Origin: JASSUD01 sp031963005
GTDB taxonomy: Bacteria > Pseudomonadota > Gammaproteobacteria > Burkholderiales > Burkholderiaceae
DNA: 64,000 bases
Direction: 5' to 3'
Assembly: GCA_031963005.1 (NCBI GenBank)
Contig: JASSUL010000001.1
Location: forward strand, 1 to 64,000
Shown here: positions 23,770 to 33,061 of the stretch, piece after piece
Layout of the letters: the number at the start of each line of letters is the position of its first letter
Numbering within the stretch: the stretch's first letter is position 1
Program-made: the position numbers and the translations under genes
Notes under the pieces: model-generated
Told to the model about the DNA's origin: nothing
The model's input: only the letters and a program-made list of their open reading frames with translations
Databases searched by the model: none

Positions 23770-26634
23770 TCAACCTATCTTAAAAAAAGCGGCGGTCACT
23801 TTTTTTGCAATTTTTCTAAAATGACTGGGTTTAGCTGAACTAATAGCTTTATCTAAGGCTTGATGAAAGCGTTTATCTCCCGTGGCATTCTCATACTCAA
23901 CAGCAATGTCCCGCGGAGCCTTCCCATCTTTATCTTGAATATTTAAATCGACTCCCTTAGCAGCAATCATTTTTTCAAATAACTCAAAATTTCCAGCCTG
24001 AATAGCAAGATGCAACGGAGTTTGCTTATTATTATCTTGAATTTTTATTAAATTCACTCCACCAGCTTCAATCAACTTTTTAAGTATACTAGTTTTTCCT
24101 ATAAAATCTTTTACATGCTGAAGAGCAAAATGTAATGGAGTCTGTCCATTTTTATCTTGAATATCAAAAAGCACTCCCTTAGTATCGATCAATTTGTCAA
24201 GCATCACAAAATTCCCAGCCTGAAGAGCAAGATACAATGGAGTCCGCCCCTTTTTATCTTGAATATTTAAATCCACCCTACCAGTAAGGATCATTTTTTT
24301 GAATATTTCAACACTATTAGAATTATTACCCTGAACAGCAAGATGAAATGGAGTTTGCCCATCTTTATCTTGGCTGTTTAAATTTATTCCATCAGTATCG
24401 ATCATTTTTTTAACCATACCAAGATCCCCAGCCTGAATTGCCAGATGCAATATAGACTGCTCATTATTATCTTTAATGTTTAAATCTTCCACTTTACCAG
24501 TATCGATTATTTTTTTAACTATATCAAAATTCCCAGACTGCATCGCAATCTGCACTGGAGTCTGCCCATTTTTATCTTTAATATTTAAATCTACTTTTCC
24601 ACTATTGATTAAAGCTTCAGCTATTTCATAGCACTTAGACTCGAGTGCAAAATGCAATATAGTCTGCCCATTTACATCTTGAATATTTAAATTTACATTT
24701 TTATTATTTATAATAATTTTAACTATATCATTGAGTCTTGCCTCAGAAACGACTTTTTCTTTAGATTTTTCCTCTTCCCTTTCTTTTCTTTCCCGTTCTA
24801 CTTGTTCTAATATGCCTTCCTCTTCTATTTTTTCTGATTTTACTTTTATTTTCTTTGCCTTTTCTTCTTTTACTTTTCTTTCTTCCTCTATTTTATAAGA
24901 AGAATATTGAACATTATTATCTTTAGTAGCAATAGGCAGAGAAGATTTTTTAATATTAAAATTTCTATTAGCAATATTTTTAACAATCATATATAACGGA
25001 GTCTGATTATTATCATCTTGGATATTAATATCTATTTTATCATTATGCATCAAAATTTCAGCCTTTTCACACTGATTACTGTGAAAAGCAATATGCAACG
25101 GAGTACTCCCACCTCCACTTTTACCGTTTACATCCACTCTACCTGTATTGATCATTTTTATCAATATATCCTTACTACCACTCCGAATCATAAAACCCAA
25201 CGGAGTCAGATCATTTTTACCTTTACTATTTAAATTCACTGCACCCATATTTATCATTTTTTCAAAAGTAGGCATTCTACCAAACTGAATAATATGATGA
25301 AATGGAGTCTCTCCATATATATTTTTAATATTTAAATTTACTTTGCCCGAATCGATCATTTTATTAACCAAAGGCCAATTCCCAGACTGAATAGCAGAAT
25401 GTATCGGAGCCTGTCCATGTACATCTTGAGTATTAAAATCTACTGCACAAGTATCGATTATTTTTTCAGCCAGAGAATGTTGATTTGAATTAATAGAAAG
25501 ATGCAACGGAGTCCATCCATTTCCATCTTTAATTTCCGTATACATTTTACTATCAAACATAGTATTAAATATGGTATCAGAAGACTCATTAAAAATATTA
25601 CCAAAAAGCTCAGGATTATCTTCTTCATACGCTTCTATAATACTAGAATTAACTTTATTTTCAGGTATTTTTAGGAAAATTTCTATATCAGGAATTTGAT
25701 TTTGGCTCAGAAGCGTCGCTAGATTTTTATAGATAAAACGTCCGTGTTCATCAGGAATTATTAATCCTGGAGTTGAGTTTTTTGGCAATAACCCAATACG
25801 GATTAAATCCTCTTGCGTTATTTTTGGATTTTGTGGATCTTGTGGGTTTTCTTGGGTTCCAAATAAAATATCCTTGAAAGCTTCAAAATTAAGCTTTTCT
25901 TTTCTAGCAAGAAGACCAGGCATTATTTTATAAATAATTGACCCCAATTCTGGATCTATGATCTTATTTAAATCTGATTCGTTTTCTGGAATATTAATTA
26001 ATCCAATATCTATTAGCTCCTTAAACGTGAATTTTGGATTACTCATTTCTCTATCTAAAAGTAGGCGCATAGCCTCATAAGGATTACAATTTTCCCTTAT
26101 TTTGTGCGAGAGTGTATTTTCGAGCAGTTTAGCAAAAGGATGATTACAATCATCAAGTAAAATTTTCGATTTTTGAGATTTTAATAATTCATATATGTCT
26201 TTGTATTTATCATTACCAAATCCAAAACTATCAGTTATATATAATATATAACCATCATTATATTTTTTAGCAGCTTTCGCAAAGTTACTTGATGAACTGA
26301 AATCCAAATTTTTCAATATAAATGGATAAAGTTCAGGAGGAATTTTCGATATATCAGCTTTACAAAAAGTCAATTCATTTTTACTTTTTTTTGCGAGACT
26401 CTTACCGATTGCACTAAGATTTGATCTACGTGACTTTCGTACAGATGACCTTTCTTGAAACCTTATAGCGGCGTCATTTCTGGTCAAAGTACTCTTGTAT
26501 GGTATTCGTCGAAATTCCTTGCTAGGGAGTTTTGAAAGAGGCCTAGGATTTTTAGAAGATATATTTATAGAATCTTCTGTACCATAAGAATAATTCAAAG
26601 AGCTTTGAGACAAATTTATTGGCGCAGAATTCAT
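23770..26634 (-). CDS. Ankyrin-repeat protein with F-box-like motif, candidate effector
   Basis: A protein of 954 residues. The N-terminus is polar and Ser/Arg/Lys-rich. Residues about 94-130 (KIPPELYPFILKNLDF followed by FAKAAKKYNDGY) resemble a eukaryotic F-box (P-x-EL...IL..L...V...W). Ankyrin repeats begin near 370 (GNGWTPLHLS) and run to about 580. A highly charged Lys/Glu helix fills about 590-650, and a second ankyrin block (NGQTPLHFAL, KDGQTPFHLAV and similar) runs to about 925. No signal peptide. An AGGGGAG box sits 6 bases before the ATG. Similar F-box/ankyrin proteins are injected host-ubiquitin hijackers in Legionella; a like role is inferred. The gene is AT-rich and isolated. Confidence 0.85.
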   Translation of the reverse strand: MNSAPINLSQSSLNYSYGTEDSINISSKNPRPLSKLPSKEFRRIPYKSTLTRNDAAIRFQERSSVRKSRRSNLSAIGKSLAKKSKNELTFCKADISKIPPELYPFILKNLDFSSSSNFAKAAKKYNDGYILYITDSFGFGNDKYKDIYELLKSQKSKILLDDCNHPFAKLLENTLSHKIRENCNPYEAMRLLLDREMSNPKFTFKELIDIGLINIPENESDLNKIIDPELGSIIYKIMPGLLARKEKLNFEAFKDILFGTQENPQDPQNPKITQEDLIRIGLLPKNSTPGLIIPDEHGRFIYKNLATLLSQNQIPDIEIFLKIPENKVNSSIIEAYEEDNPELFGNIFNESSDTIFNTMFDSKMYTEIKDGNGWTPLHLSINSNQHSLAEKIIDTCAVDFNTQDVHGQAPIHSAIQSGNWPLVNKMIDSGKVNLNIKNIYGETPFHHIIQFGRMPTFEKMINMGAVNLNSKGKNDLTPLGFMIRSGSKDILIKMINTGRVDVNGKSGGGSTPLHIAFHSNQCEKAEILMHNDKIDINIQDDNNQTPLYMIVKNIANRNFNIKKSSLPIATKDNNVQYSSYKIEEERKVKEEKAKKIKVKSEKIEEEGILEQVERERKEREEEKSKEKVVSEARLNDIVKIIINNKNVNLNIQDVNGQTILHFALESKCYEIAEALINSGKVDLNIKDKNGQTPVQIAMQSGNFDIVKKIIDTGKVEDLNIKDNNEQSILHLAIQAGDLGMVKKMIDTDGINLNSQDKDGQTPFHLAVQGNNSNSVEIFKKMILTGRVDLNIQDKKGRTPLYLALQAGNFVMLDKLIDTKGVLFDIQDKNGQTPLHFALQHVKDFIGKTSILKKLIEAGGVNLIKIQDNNKQTPLHLAIQAGNFELFEKMIAAKGVDLNIQDKDGKAPRDIAVEYENATGDKRFHQALDKAISSAKPSHFRKIAKKVTAAFFKIG
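26447..26483. repeat. Arm of the MITE-like element within the ankyrin gene
   Basis: GACC followed by TTTCTTGAAACCTTATAGC and GGCGTCATTTCTGG resembles the arm of the element at 3594, 36495 and 44235 (for example TCTTTCGAAACCCTATAGTG with GGCGTCATTCCTCC). Only one arm is present. It lies in the coding strand of the ankyrin gene and encodes about 12 residues around TRNDAAIRFQERSS. Confidence 0.55.
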
Positions 26635-26886
26635 GCGTTACTCCCCTTAAAAATATTTTTTATTTATCTATATATTTAGATATCTATATACATGCGCCAG
26701 CTGAGAATATTTATCTAAAAAATATGATTTTTTACTAGGAAATATTTTATATATGCGCATAGAAGTGCGTTATAGCGAAAAAATTACATTTTTCTTACAC
26801 CTGCTCTCCATTGCAGTAAAGAAGCGCTCTTTTTTAGCAATAAAAGGTAATACGCTACGTTAGTGCTAACTACACACTAACCTCAT

Positions 26887-27318
26887 ATGAAACCGTCAAA
26901 GGACTACCTGAGCAATCATTTAAAAGGTTAACGGGTATTCAGAAGGTGACTTTTGAAAAGGTGATGGTGGGTGGTACTGGAAGCGGCCAAAAAGCAAAAG
27001 ACCTTGGGAGGAAGGCCTTCAAAATTGAGCCTGGAAGATCTATTTTTAAGGGAATTGGAGTATTTACGTGAATACCAGATTCAGCTTACCTGGTCATCAA
27101 GTATTAGTTAAATCGGAGATAAACTATGAAGTAGTGTTGGTTGATGTAAGAAAGCAAAAGATCACCTCGCAAGAGAAGACTATCGCTCTCAACGAGAACG
27201 TTATTGGCAGGCTCAAACGATTCAAAATTATTTCTGATAAATATCGAAATAGACCTAGACTTTGGGCTAAGAGTCAACTTGATTGACGATATCTACCACT
27301 TTGAATTACAAAAATAAG
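26887..27318 (+). pseudogene. Degenerate IS5-family (IS1031-like) transposase
   Basis: Fragments in three frames match one transposase in order. An N-terminal LSNHLKRLTGIQKVTFEKVM is followed, after a shift, by LSLEDLFLRELEYLREYQIQ. After another shift come NYEVVLVDV and LNENVIGRLKRFKIISDKYRNRP, and finally NLIDDIYHFELQK just before the hisC stop. Most of the DDE catalytic core is deleted. It is inactive and marks the right border of the accessory island. Confidence 0.8.
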
Positions 27319-27321
27319 GCT

Positions 27322-28413
27322 TCAAAAGTGCGCTAATACTTTGCGCATTGCCTCTATAAGTTGGTCATTTTCTTCAGGCCGCCCTACTGTACAGCGTAAG
27401 CACTGCGCTAGCAGGGGGTGTGCGGTATGCATATTTTTGATCAAAATACCTTGATGAAGCAGAGATTCAAAGATTGCTGTCGCATCGGGAACGCGTACTA
27501 ATAAAAAATTCCCTGCACTGGGATAAACGGTGATTATTTTTTGCGGTTCAGACAATGCGGCAAGTGCGTTACTTAAGCGCGTGCGTTCTGCACAGAGTAT
27601 CTGCGCTTGTGCATTAAAAATCGCCATATGATCTAGTGCACAATGTGCGGCAATTTGTGTGAGTACATTGATATTGTAAGGAGGACGTACTTTATCGAAT
27701 TGGGTTAACCAACGCGGTGCACCTGCGAGATACCCTAATCGAATACCTGCTAAGCCCAGTTTAGAAAAAGTGCGCATCAACAGCACGTTGTCGCATGTTT
27801 GTAGGCGGGATATCGCACTAGCTGGGGAAAATGGCCCATAAGCTTCATCAATCACGACCAAACCAGAAGAAGCCATATGAATGAGTTCCTCTATTTCATT
27901 TTCTGTATATAGCGTTCCTGTGGGATTATTGGGGTAAGCTAAAAAAATCAATGCCGGTTGATGGAGGCGAATAGCTTCTCGGATCGCAACTAAATCCAGG
28001 TGAAAGTCAGGCAACAGCGCAATCTCAATGCACTCCATCTGCGCTTGGTGTGCGAGTATCTTAAACATCGCAAAACTGGGGGTAGGCACTAATATCTTTG
28101 CACCCGGTTTCGCACAGGCTATGGTTAGCAGATGTATGATTTCATCAGAACCATTGCCAAGCAGCACGTCACACTCGGCAGGTATATGCATCGTGTGTTT
28201 TATTTTTTTGATCAATTCGATGGGGTGAGATGCGGGGTAACGATGAAGCGGTGCTTTTGCTAAGCGCTCAGCGAGCTGCTGCATAAATGCTTCGGGTAAT
28301 GGAAAGGGATTTTCCATGGCATCTAATTTAATCAGGCCTTGGGCGGGATGCACCTGATAACTAGAAGTATGAAGAATATCGGAACGAATAAGTGTTTCTG
28401 GGGAGCAAGGCAT
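27322..28413 (-). CDS. hisC: Histidinol-phosphate aminotransferase
   Basis: A class I/II PLP aminotransferase of 363 residues converting imidazole acetol-phosphate to histidinol phosphate. Visible blocks are the N-terminal IKLDAMENPFPLP, LGNGSDEIIHLL, LAYPNNPTGTLY, VIDEAYGPFSP and the PLP lysine in MRTFSKLGLAGIRLGYL. It follows dusA by 7 bases and is likely co-transcribed with it, away from the hisF-hisIE pair at 19 kb. Its 3' end abuts the IS5 relic. Confidence 0.93.
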   Translation of the reverse strand: MPCSPETLIRSDILHTSSYQVHPAQGLIKLDAMENPFPLPEAFMQQLAERLAKAPLHRYPASHPIELIKKIKHTMHIPAECDVLLGNGSDEIIHLLTIACAKPGAKILVPTPSFAMFKILAHQAQMECIEIALLPDFHLDLVAIREAIRLHQPALIFLAYPNNPTGTLYTENEIEELIHMASSGLVVIDEAYGPFSPASAISRLQTCDNVLLMRTFSKLGLAGIRLGYLAGAPRWLTQFDKVRPPYNINVLTQIAAHCALDHMAIFNAQAQILCAERTRLSNALAALSEPQKIITVYPSAGNFLLVRVPDATAIFESLLHQGILIKNMHTAHPLLAQCLRCTVGRPEENDQLIEAMRKVLAHF

Positions 28414-28420
28414 GGATTTT

Positions 28421-29542
28421 CTATAGGGGAAGAGACATATCCCTCATTCTTAACTGCATAAACGCATGATCCAAAAGATCGACTTGCGCTTTGGCAAGAT
28501 GAGTGGGGTCTGAGAGTAAGCGTCGCCAATGGCGAGCACCTGGATAACCTTGATACAGACCTAATATATGGCGTGTAATCGCACCTAAATACGTCCCTCG
28601 CGCAAGCTCTTGTTCTGCATAGGTTTTGAGCTGTTCAATGACTTTTGCCCGGATATCCGTTTGCGCCTCGCTCGCGGTAGTAGGCGGCAATATCTTGTTT
28701 ATCGGTATTGAGTCCGGCATTGTGCCCGATGTAGGAACCGTATCAGAATAAAACGCCGCATCGATATGCGCTAGCATGGATGGATTATGATAAGCCTGCC
28801 GCCCAAACATCACTCCGTCGACGTACTGTAGATGGTTTTGTGCTTCTTCTAGCGTCGTCACGCCCCCATTTAAAATAATGGTGAGATGCGGGAAATCGCG
28901 TTTGATCTGATGCACATACTCATAATTCAACGGGGGGATATCTCGGTTTTGTTTGGGGTTGAGCCCTTTTAAGACGGCTTTACGCGCATGGACGATAAAA
29001 ACGGCACATCCTGCTTCTGCGACTGTGCCTACAAAATCGCGCATAAAACCGTAATCAGATTCAGGTTGCTGCGTGGGATCAAAAAGCGCTTCACGCTGTG
29101 CAAGTCCAATACGGTGCTTCACGGTAATGGGTAAGCCCGATGCTTCATGCATAGCCCGCACACACTCTGCTACACGTGCAGGCTCCTCCATTAAGCAAGC
29201 CCCAAATGCGCCGCGTTGCACGCGCTCAGAGGGGCAGCCGCAATTCAAATTAATTTCATCATAGCGCCAGGCTTTAGCTAGTCGGGCGCAGTGCGCTAAA
29301 TCGTGTGGATCGCTTCCACCAAGCTGTAGAGCGAGGGGATGCTCTTGCTCATGATATTCAAGGTGGCGCGCCACATCGCCATGGAGTAAGGCTCCACTAG
29401 TTACCATCTCCGTGTATAAACGTGCCTTGCGCGTCAGTAAGCGATGAAAGAAACGGCAATGCCGATCTGTCCAGTCCAGCATGGGGGCAATACAAATTCG
29501 ATGACTTCCCTCGGTCAATTTCTGTACTTCTTTCACCTCCAA
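28421..29542 (-). CDS. dusA: tRNA-dihydrouridine(20/20a) synthase DusA
   Basis: An FMN-dependent tRNA reductase of 373 residues. Signatures include APMLDWTDRHCRFFHRLL, LQLGGSDPHDLA and the active-site cysteine in EINLNCGCPSERVQ. ITVKHRIG, ILNGGVTTLEEAQ and DGVMFGRQAYHNP complete the barrel. The insertion around 270-300 (Thr/Pro/Ser-rich) makes it longer than usual. It follows ftrD by 14 bases, so it may be read through from the iron operon. Confidence 0.93.
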   Translation of the reverse strand: MEVKEVQKLTEGSHRICIAPMLDWTDRHCRFFHRLLTRKARLYTEMVTSGALLHGDVARHLEYHEQEHPLALQLGGSDPHDLAHCARLAKAWRYDEINLNCGCPSERVQRGAFGACLMEEPARVAECVRAMHEASGLPITVKHRIGLAQREALFDPTQQPESDYGFMRDFVGTVAEAGCAVFIVHARKAVLKGLNPKQNRDIPPLNYEYVHQIKRDFPHLTIILNGGVTTLEEAQNHLQYVDGVMFGRQAYHNPSMLAHIDAAFYSDTVPTSGTMPDSIPINKILPPTTASEAQTDIRAKVIEQLKTYAEQELARGTYLGAITRHILGLYQGYPGARHWRRLLSDPTHLAKAQVDLLDHAFMQLRMRDMSLPL

Positions 29543-29556
29543 CTCTCCACCTCATA

Positions 29557-31005
29557 CTACCAACGGTAAAACATCAGATACCACGCACTATTGGCCCATG
29601 CCAGTGTCAGCCCAACCCAACTCATTCCTACTAAACGCCGCCACCCAGAACGGGTGTAGCGCAGCAGCACACTCCAAGCTAGCCACAGACTCCATAGGCT
29701 AGCGCCTAAGAGTAAAGCGAAACGTAGCGGTCCAACCCAACTGACATTGAGGCGCTCTGCACGCAGGATTGTGATGGTCGTTGCAGAAAGCCCAATAAAT
29801 ACCCCGCACCCCGCTAACGGAATCAAGGCCTGCGTTATATGATTAAAGCGTTCTAGGGACCAAGCACCGATCGAACGTATTGCCCCGGCTAGTAAGAGCG
29901 CCAATACGGTTCCATATATCAGTGCGGTAACGGTGGTATATCCTAAAAAAACAGCGCCATCGAGCCAGCTAAATACATCGTTTTGTTCAGGGTAATGGGT
30001 CAATATAAACCAAGGCGCGTTCGTTTCAAGCGGCCACAGGATATCGTGCTCAATCAGCCAGCCAGCTAGTGCTTGCTTTACAACGATAAACCAAGGGCTG
30101 ACCGTCCAATGAAATGCGCCGATCGCAATGCCTAATAAACCGTACAGGATCAATATACTGTCCCAGGTTTTCCCCTGTTTATCGCCCCAGTGGACAATTT
30201 CAGAAGAAGGAGAGCGCGTTGAAAGTGTAATCGCCCCCCGATAGCCACTGCAACGCGCGCACATATGGCACTCTGCTCCGCCTTTCATATTGCGTAAGGG
30301 CACCAAGGGAGCACAATTGATAGGCAAACCATTAGGGTGATCTGCCATATGGGTTTTATACGAGCGTCGCCAAGCATCTTCGTCTACGCGGTAATGTACA
30401 GGCGCTAAGCGAGACAGCAAACCGAAAACCCCATTTACAGGACAGAGGTATTTACACCATACGCGCTTTTCTTTGCCATATAACAAGCCAATGATGATCG
30501 CCGCTACCGTTGAGCCGCCTAACACCACTAATACGGCTTTAGGATATTGATAGACACTGACCATTTGCCCATAGAGCGTGGTCAATGAGAACGCTACAAA
30601 AGGCCATCCCCCCCAACGCATCCAGTGTGGAATCGCACGCCCTAATCCATAGCGGCTGGCAAATTCGGTTAGCGTTCCTTCTGGACACAGTATGCCGCAC
30701 CAAGTTCGGCCTAAGACGACCATCGACAGCAATACAAAAGGCCACCATATGCCCCAAAACGCGAATTGCGCCAGGAGAGTGAGATGGGTCCAGATATGCT
30801 CGGCGTCGCTTGGCAAAGGCATAAACGCTGGAATAATTAGCAAAATCGCATAGGCCAACACGATCACCCATTGAATCGCGCGTATTGGGCCACTATGCAA
30901 GCGCATCCATTCGCCAAGGCGGCCTAATCGCCCCATGCGCTCTCCATTCTGCGGAGAGGGAGAATACGCTGCAATAGGAATCGTAGGCCTGCGCGACGTA
31001 GTCAT
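29557..31005 (-). CDS. ftrD: FtrD-like polyferredoxin membrane protein of ferrous iron uptake
   Basis: An inner-membrane protein of 482 residues with about eight hydrophobic segments and cysteine motifs for two 4Fe-4S clusters: GRTWCGILCPEG, WCKYLCPVNG and CHMCARCSGYRG. It resembles NapH/YccM-type polyferredoxins, and its place last in ftrA-ftrB-ftrC-ftrD matches the FtrABCD system of Bordetella and Brucella. There FtrD is thought to accept the electron released when FtrB oxidises Fe2+ for FtrC. The function is inferred from that context. Confidence 0.85.
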   Translation of the reverse strand: MTTSRRPTIPIAAYSPSPQNGERMGRLGRLGEWMRLHSGPIRAIQWVIVLAYAILLIIPAFMPLPSDAEHIWTHLTLLAQFAFWGIWWPFVLLSMVVLGRTWCGILCPEGTLTEFASRYGLGRAIPHWMRWGGWPFVAFSLTTLYGQMVSVYQYPKAVLVVLGGSTVAAIIIGLLYGKEKRVWCKYLCPVNGVFGLLSRLAPVHYRVDEDAWRRSYKTHMADHPNGLPINCAPLVPLRNMKGGAECHMCARCSGYRGAITLSTRSPSSEIVHWGDKQGKTWDSILILYGLLGIAIGAFHWTVSPWFIVVKQALAGWLIEHDILWPLETNAPWFILTHYPEQNDVFSWLDGAVFLGYTTVTALIYGTVLALLLAGAIRSIGAWSLERFNHITQALIPLAGCGVFIGLSATTITILRAERLNVSWVGPLRFALLLGASLWSLWLAWSVLLRYTRSGWRRLVGMSWVGLTLAWANSAWYLMFYRW

Positions 31006-31057
31006 GCGTGTAATTTTCCGTCAATTTTTGACTGTGAACTAAAAAGAAAGCGTGCGC

Positions 31058-31888
31058 CTATTTTCTTTTGGCTTTTATTCGCATTGCGGCAATCACTATC
31101 ATGCCCCAATAGGCCAAATATACCAGTACATTGGTCAGCGAAGGCTGTGCGCGGTAACCGGTTAACGTAGAGACCAGTGAGCCTAATGGACTAGCATTAT
31201 TTAAAAGCCCTGTGCTATTCCATAAAGGATCTGGACCGCTAGGTATTTTTTCCAAGCCAATCAGGATATCCAGCCCACTTTGCAACAAGCCACAAGCTAA
31301 AAAGAGCAATACGATTTCTGTAATAAAAAAGAAATGCCGCCAAGATAAAACCGTGCTTCCCAATTGCAAGATGTAAAAGGTCAGCAGTGCAAGCGCAATG
31401 CCTAAGAGCACGCCTGAGAGTTCTGCAGGCAGCATCTGGGCGGATTGTCCCACGCCTAAACCATATAAAAAGATAACGGTTTCACTGCCTTCACGTGCGA
31501 CGGCTAATGCAGCCAATATCGCGATGCCCCACCATTGGGCGCGCTCGGCTCTTTGCTCGAGAGCTGCCTCCATATTTTTTTTCAGCATGCGACCATGCTG
31601 CTTCATCCAAAATACCATTTGCACCATGAGCGCGCAGGCGATAAACATCATTGCGGCTTGAAAAAGGGCCTGTTGATCTCCGGATAGGGCATTCCCTGCA
31701 CCGACTAAACTTGCACCTAGACCCAATGCCGCTAAACCGCCTAATGCTACCCCTAACCAGAGATAAGGCAGTCCACGCTGCGCGGCGGCATCTCCTTGGC
31801 GCAGCCAGGCATACAAAATACCGATCACCAATAACGCTTCTACACTTTCGCGCCAAACTACAAATAGTACTTGCCCCATTCGATACAC
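31058..31888 (-). CDS. ftrC: FTR1-family iron permease FtrC
   Basis: An integral membrane protein of 276 residues with seven hydrophobic segments. It carries the two FTR1 iron-binding REXXE motifs: WRESVEALLVIG near the N-terminus and VAREGSETVIFLYG in the middle. Fe3+ formed at the membrane passes through the glutamates. It lies 12 bases after ftrB and 52 bases before ftrD, within the ftrABCD order. Confidence 0.92.
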   Translation of the reverse strand: MYRMGQVLFVVWRESVEALLVIGILYAWLRQGDAAAQRGLPYLWLGVALGGLAALGLGASLVGAGNALSGDQQALFQAAMMFIACALMVQMVFWMKQHGRMLKKNMEAALEQRAERAQWWGIAILAALAVAREGSETVIFLYGLGVGQSAQMLPAELSGVLLGIALALLTFYILQLGSTVLSWRHFFFITEIVLLFLACGLLQSGLDILIGLEKIPSGPDPLWNSTGLLNNASPLGSLVSTLTGYRAQPSLTNVLVYLAYWGMIVIAAMRIKAKRK

Positions 31889-31900
31889 CTCAAAATAAGT

Positions 31901-32254
31901 TTATTGTGCAACGATCGTGCCTTGCGCCGTGCTTTGATGAAAATCATCAAAAAAAGCATATTCACCAGGGGATAACTTCTTGATCACGATAAAAGACTCT
32001 GCACCTGGTGAGAGTACTTTTTCTTTGCGCAGCGGCAAGCTTTCAAATTCTGCAGCAGTTCGCCCCGTATTGCGTAGAATAATTTTGAAACGCACGTTAG
32101 CAGGCACTACTAGACGCGATGGGGTAAGTCGGCCATCGGCCATCTCTATGGTATAGGTCGGCAATTCCTCAGCATGCAAAGGCCGAATACTGGCTGCCCC
32201 CAAAAAAGCGAAGCTGAGGATGCTGAAAATCCAATAACGGCAGATTTTATTCAT
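31901..32254 (-). CDS. ftrB: Periplasmic cupredoxin FtrB
   Basis: A cupredoxin-like protein of 117 residues from the ATG at 32254 (the frame opens at 32299, but a GGA box and the signal peptide favour the later start). A signal peptide ends near LHA. The beta-sandwich includes ADGRLTPSRLVVPANVRF and ILRNTGRTAAEFES, and ends with PGEYAFFDDFHQS. In Bordetella FtrB is proposed to be the ferroxidase that oxidises Fe2+ during uptake through FtrC. Few canonical copper ligands are visible, so the metal centre is uncertain. Confidence 0.85.
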   Translation of the reverse strand: MNKICRYWIFSILSFAFLGAASIRPLHAEELPTYTIEMADGRLTPSRLVVPANVRFKIILRNTGRTAAEFESLPLRKEKVLSPGAESFIVIKKLSPGEYAFFDDFHQSTAQGTIVAQ

Positions 32255-32361
32255 GATGTTCCATATCCTAAAAGGCCAACTTTTGGATAGCAGAGCCACT
32301 CTTCTCTTTGATTAAAAAATGGCCCCTTTCTTTAGGGCATATCTACAATTGTAGACACCCC

Positions 32362-32952
32362 CTAATACCCCCCTTTTTTACCTATCCCCGCAAACACAAA
32401 GTCATAATCGACTTGGAATGGTTCAAACCAAGGAGCAACGCCCGTCTCTTTATCGATATGCCGGCCAAAGACTTTAGACTTAGGAGGAGCTATAAAGAAG
32501 GTGACATGATATTTGCCTGGCCCAAATAATTTGACGTTTTCCCCATAATGCGGACCATCATTTGCGACCATGGCCATTAAATGCCCTTCGTCTTTTTGAC
32601 CCGTCTTGACCTTGGTAATCCTATAGCGCACTTGCAAATAAGGCATCCAATCGCCTTCTGCGAATCCGTTTAAGTTGCCTTTTAGTGCATGGATATCCGC
32701 CTCTAGATGAATATCTGAGTTTAATGCGGAGCGCATCATGTCTGTGGGCTCCATGGTAACCGGCTGTAAATAGACGGCCCCAATTTCCATACGACTAGGC
32801 TTATGAAGATGAGGTTTACCAATAGGATATTCGGCAGCTAAACTAGCATTAGGCAACCCGGCCAATGCCGCCAGCCCCACTGCGAGCAAAGCAAATGCTC
32901 TAGCCCATTTTGGAAAAACAGGTGCCGCACGATGTAGCAATGCAAAAAACAT
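32362..32952 (-). CDS. ftrA: Periplasmic iron-binding protein FtrA (P19 family)
   Basis: A P19/Tp34 family protein of 196 residues. A signal peptide ends near SLA, followed by GKPHLHKPSRMEIGAVYLQ. Metal ligands of the family are visible in MEIGAVYLQPVTM (Glu, Met), DIHLEADIHA (His, Glu) and NDGPHYG. It binds Fe2+ and Cu and delivers iron to the FtrC permease. It is the first gene of the ftr set and starts 109 bases before the tyrS stop, so the promoter must lie in that gap. Confidence 0.9.
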   Translation of the reverse strand: MFFALLHRAAPVFPKWARAFALLAVGLAALAGLPNASLAAEYPIGKPHLHKPSRMEIGAVYLQPVTMEPTDMMRSALNSDIHLEADIHALKGNLNGFAEGDWMPYLQVRYRITKVKTGQKDEGHLMAMVANDGPHYGENVKLFGPGKYHVTFFIAPPKSKVFGRHIDKETGVAPWFEPFQVDYDFVFAGIGKKGGY

Positions 32953-33061
32953 AAGGTCTCCTAATTAAAAACCGCCTCTCTCCCACTATGCTCCCTTATA
33001 GGCTTTGAGTACATATGGAAAATACACTTTCAATAATGGGTACTACCTGTATTTCTGATTA

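Noticed and set aside
23770..26634. Ankyrin gene repeats as a DNA-level tandem array
   Set aside because: The periodicity follows the 33-residue protein repeat with diverged codons, so it is coding structure rather than a separate repeat element.
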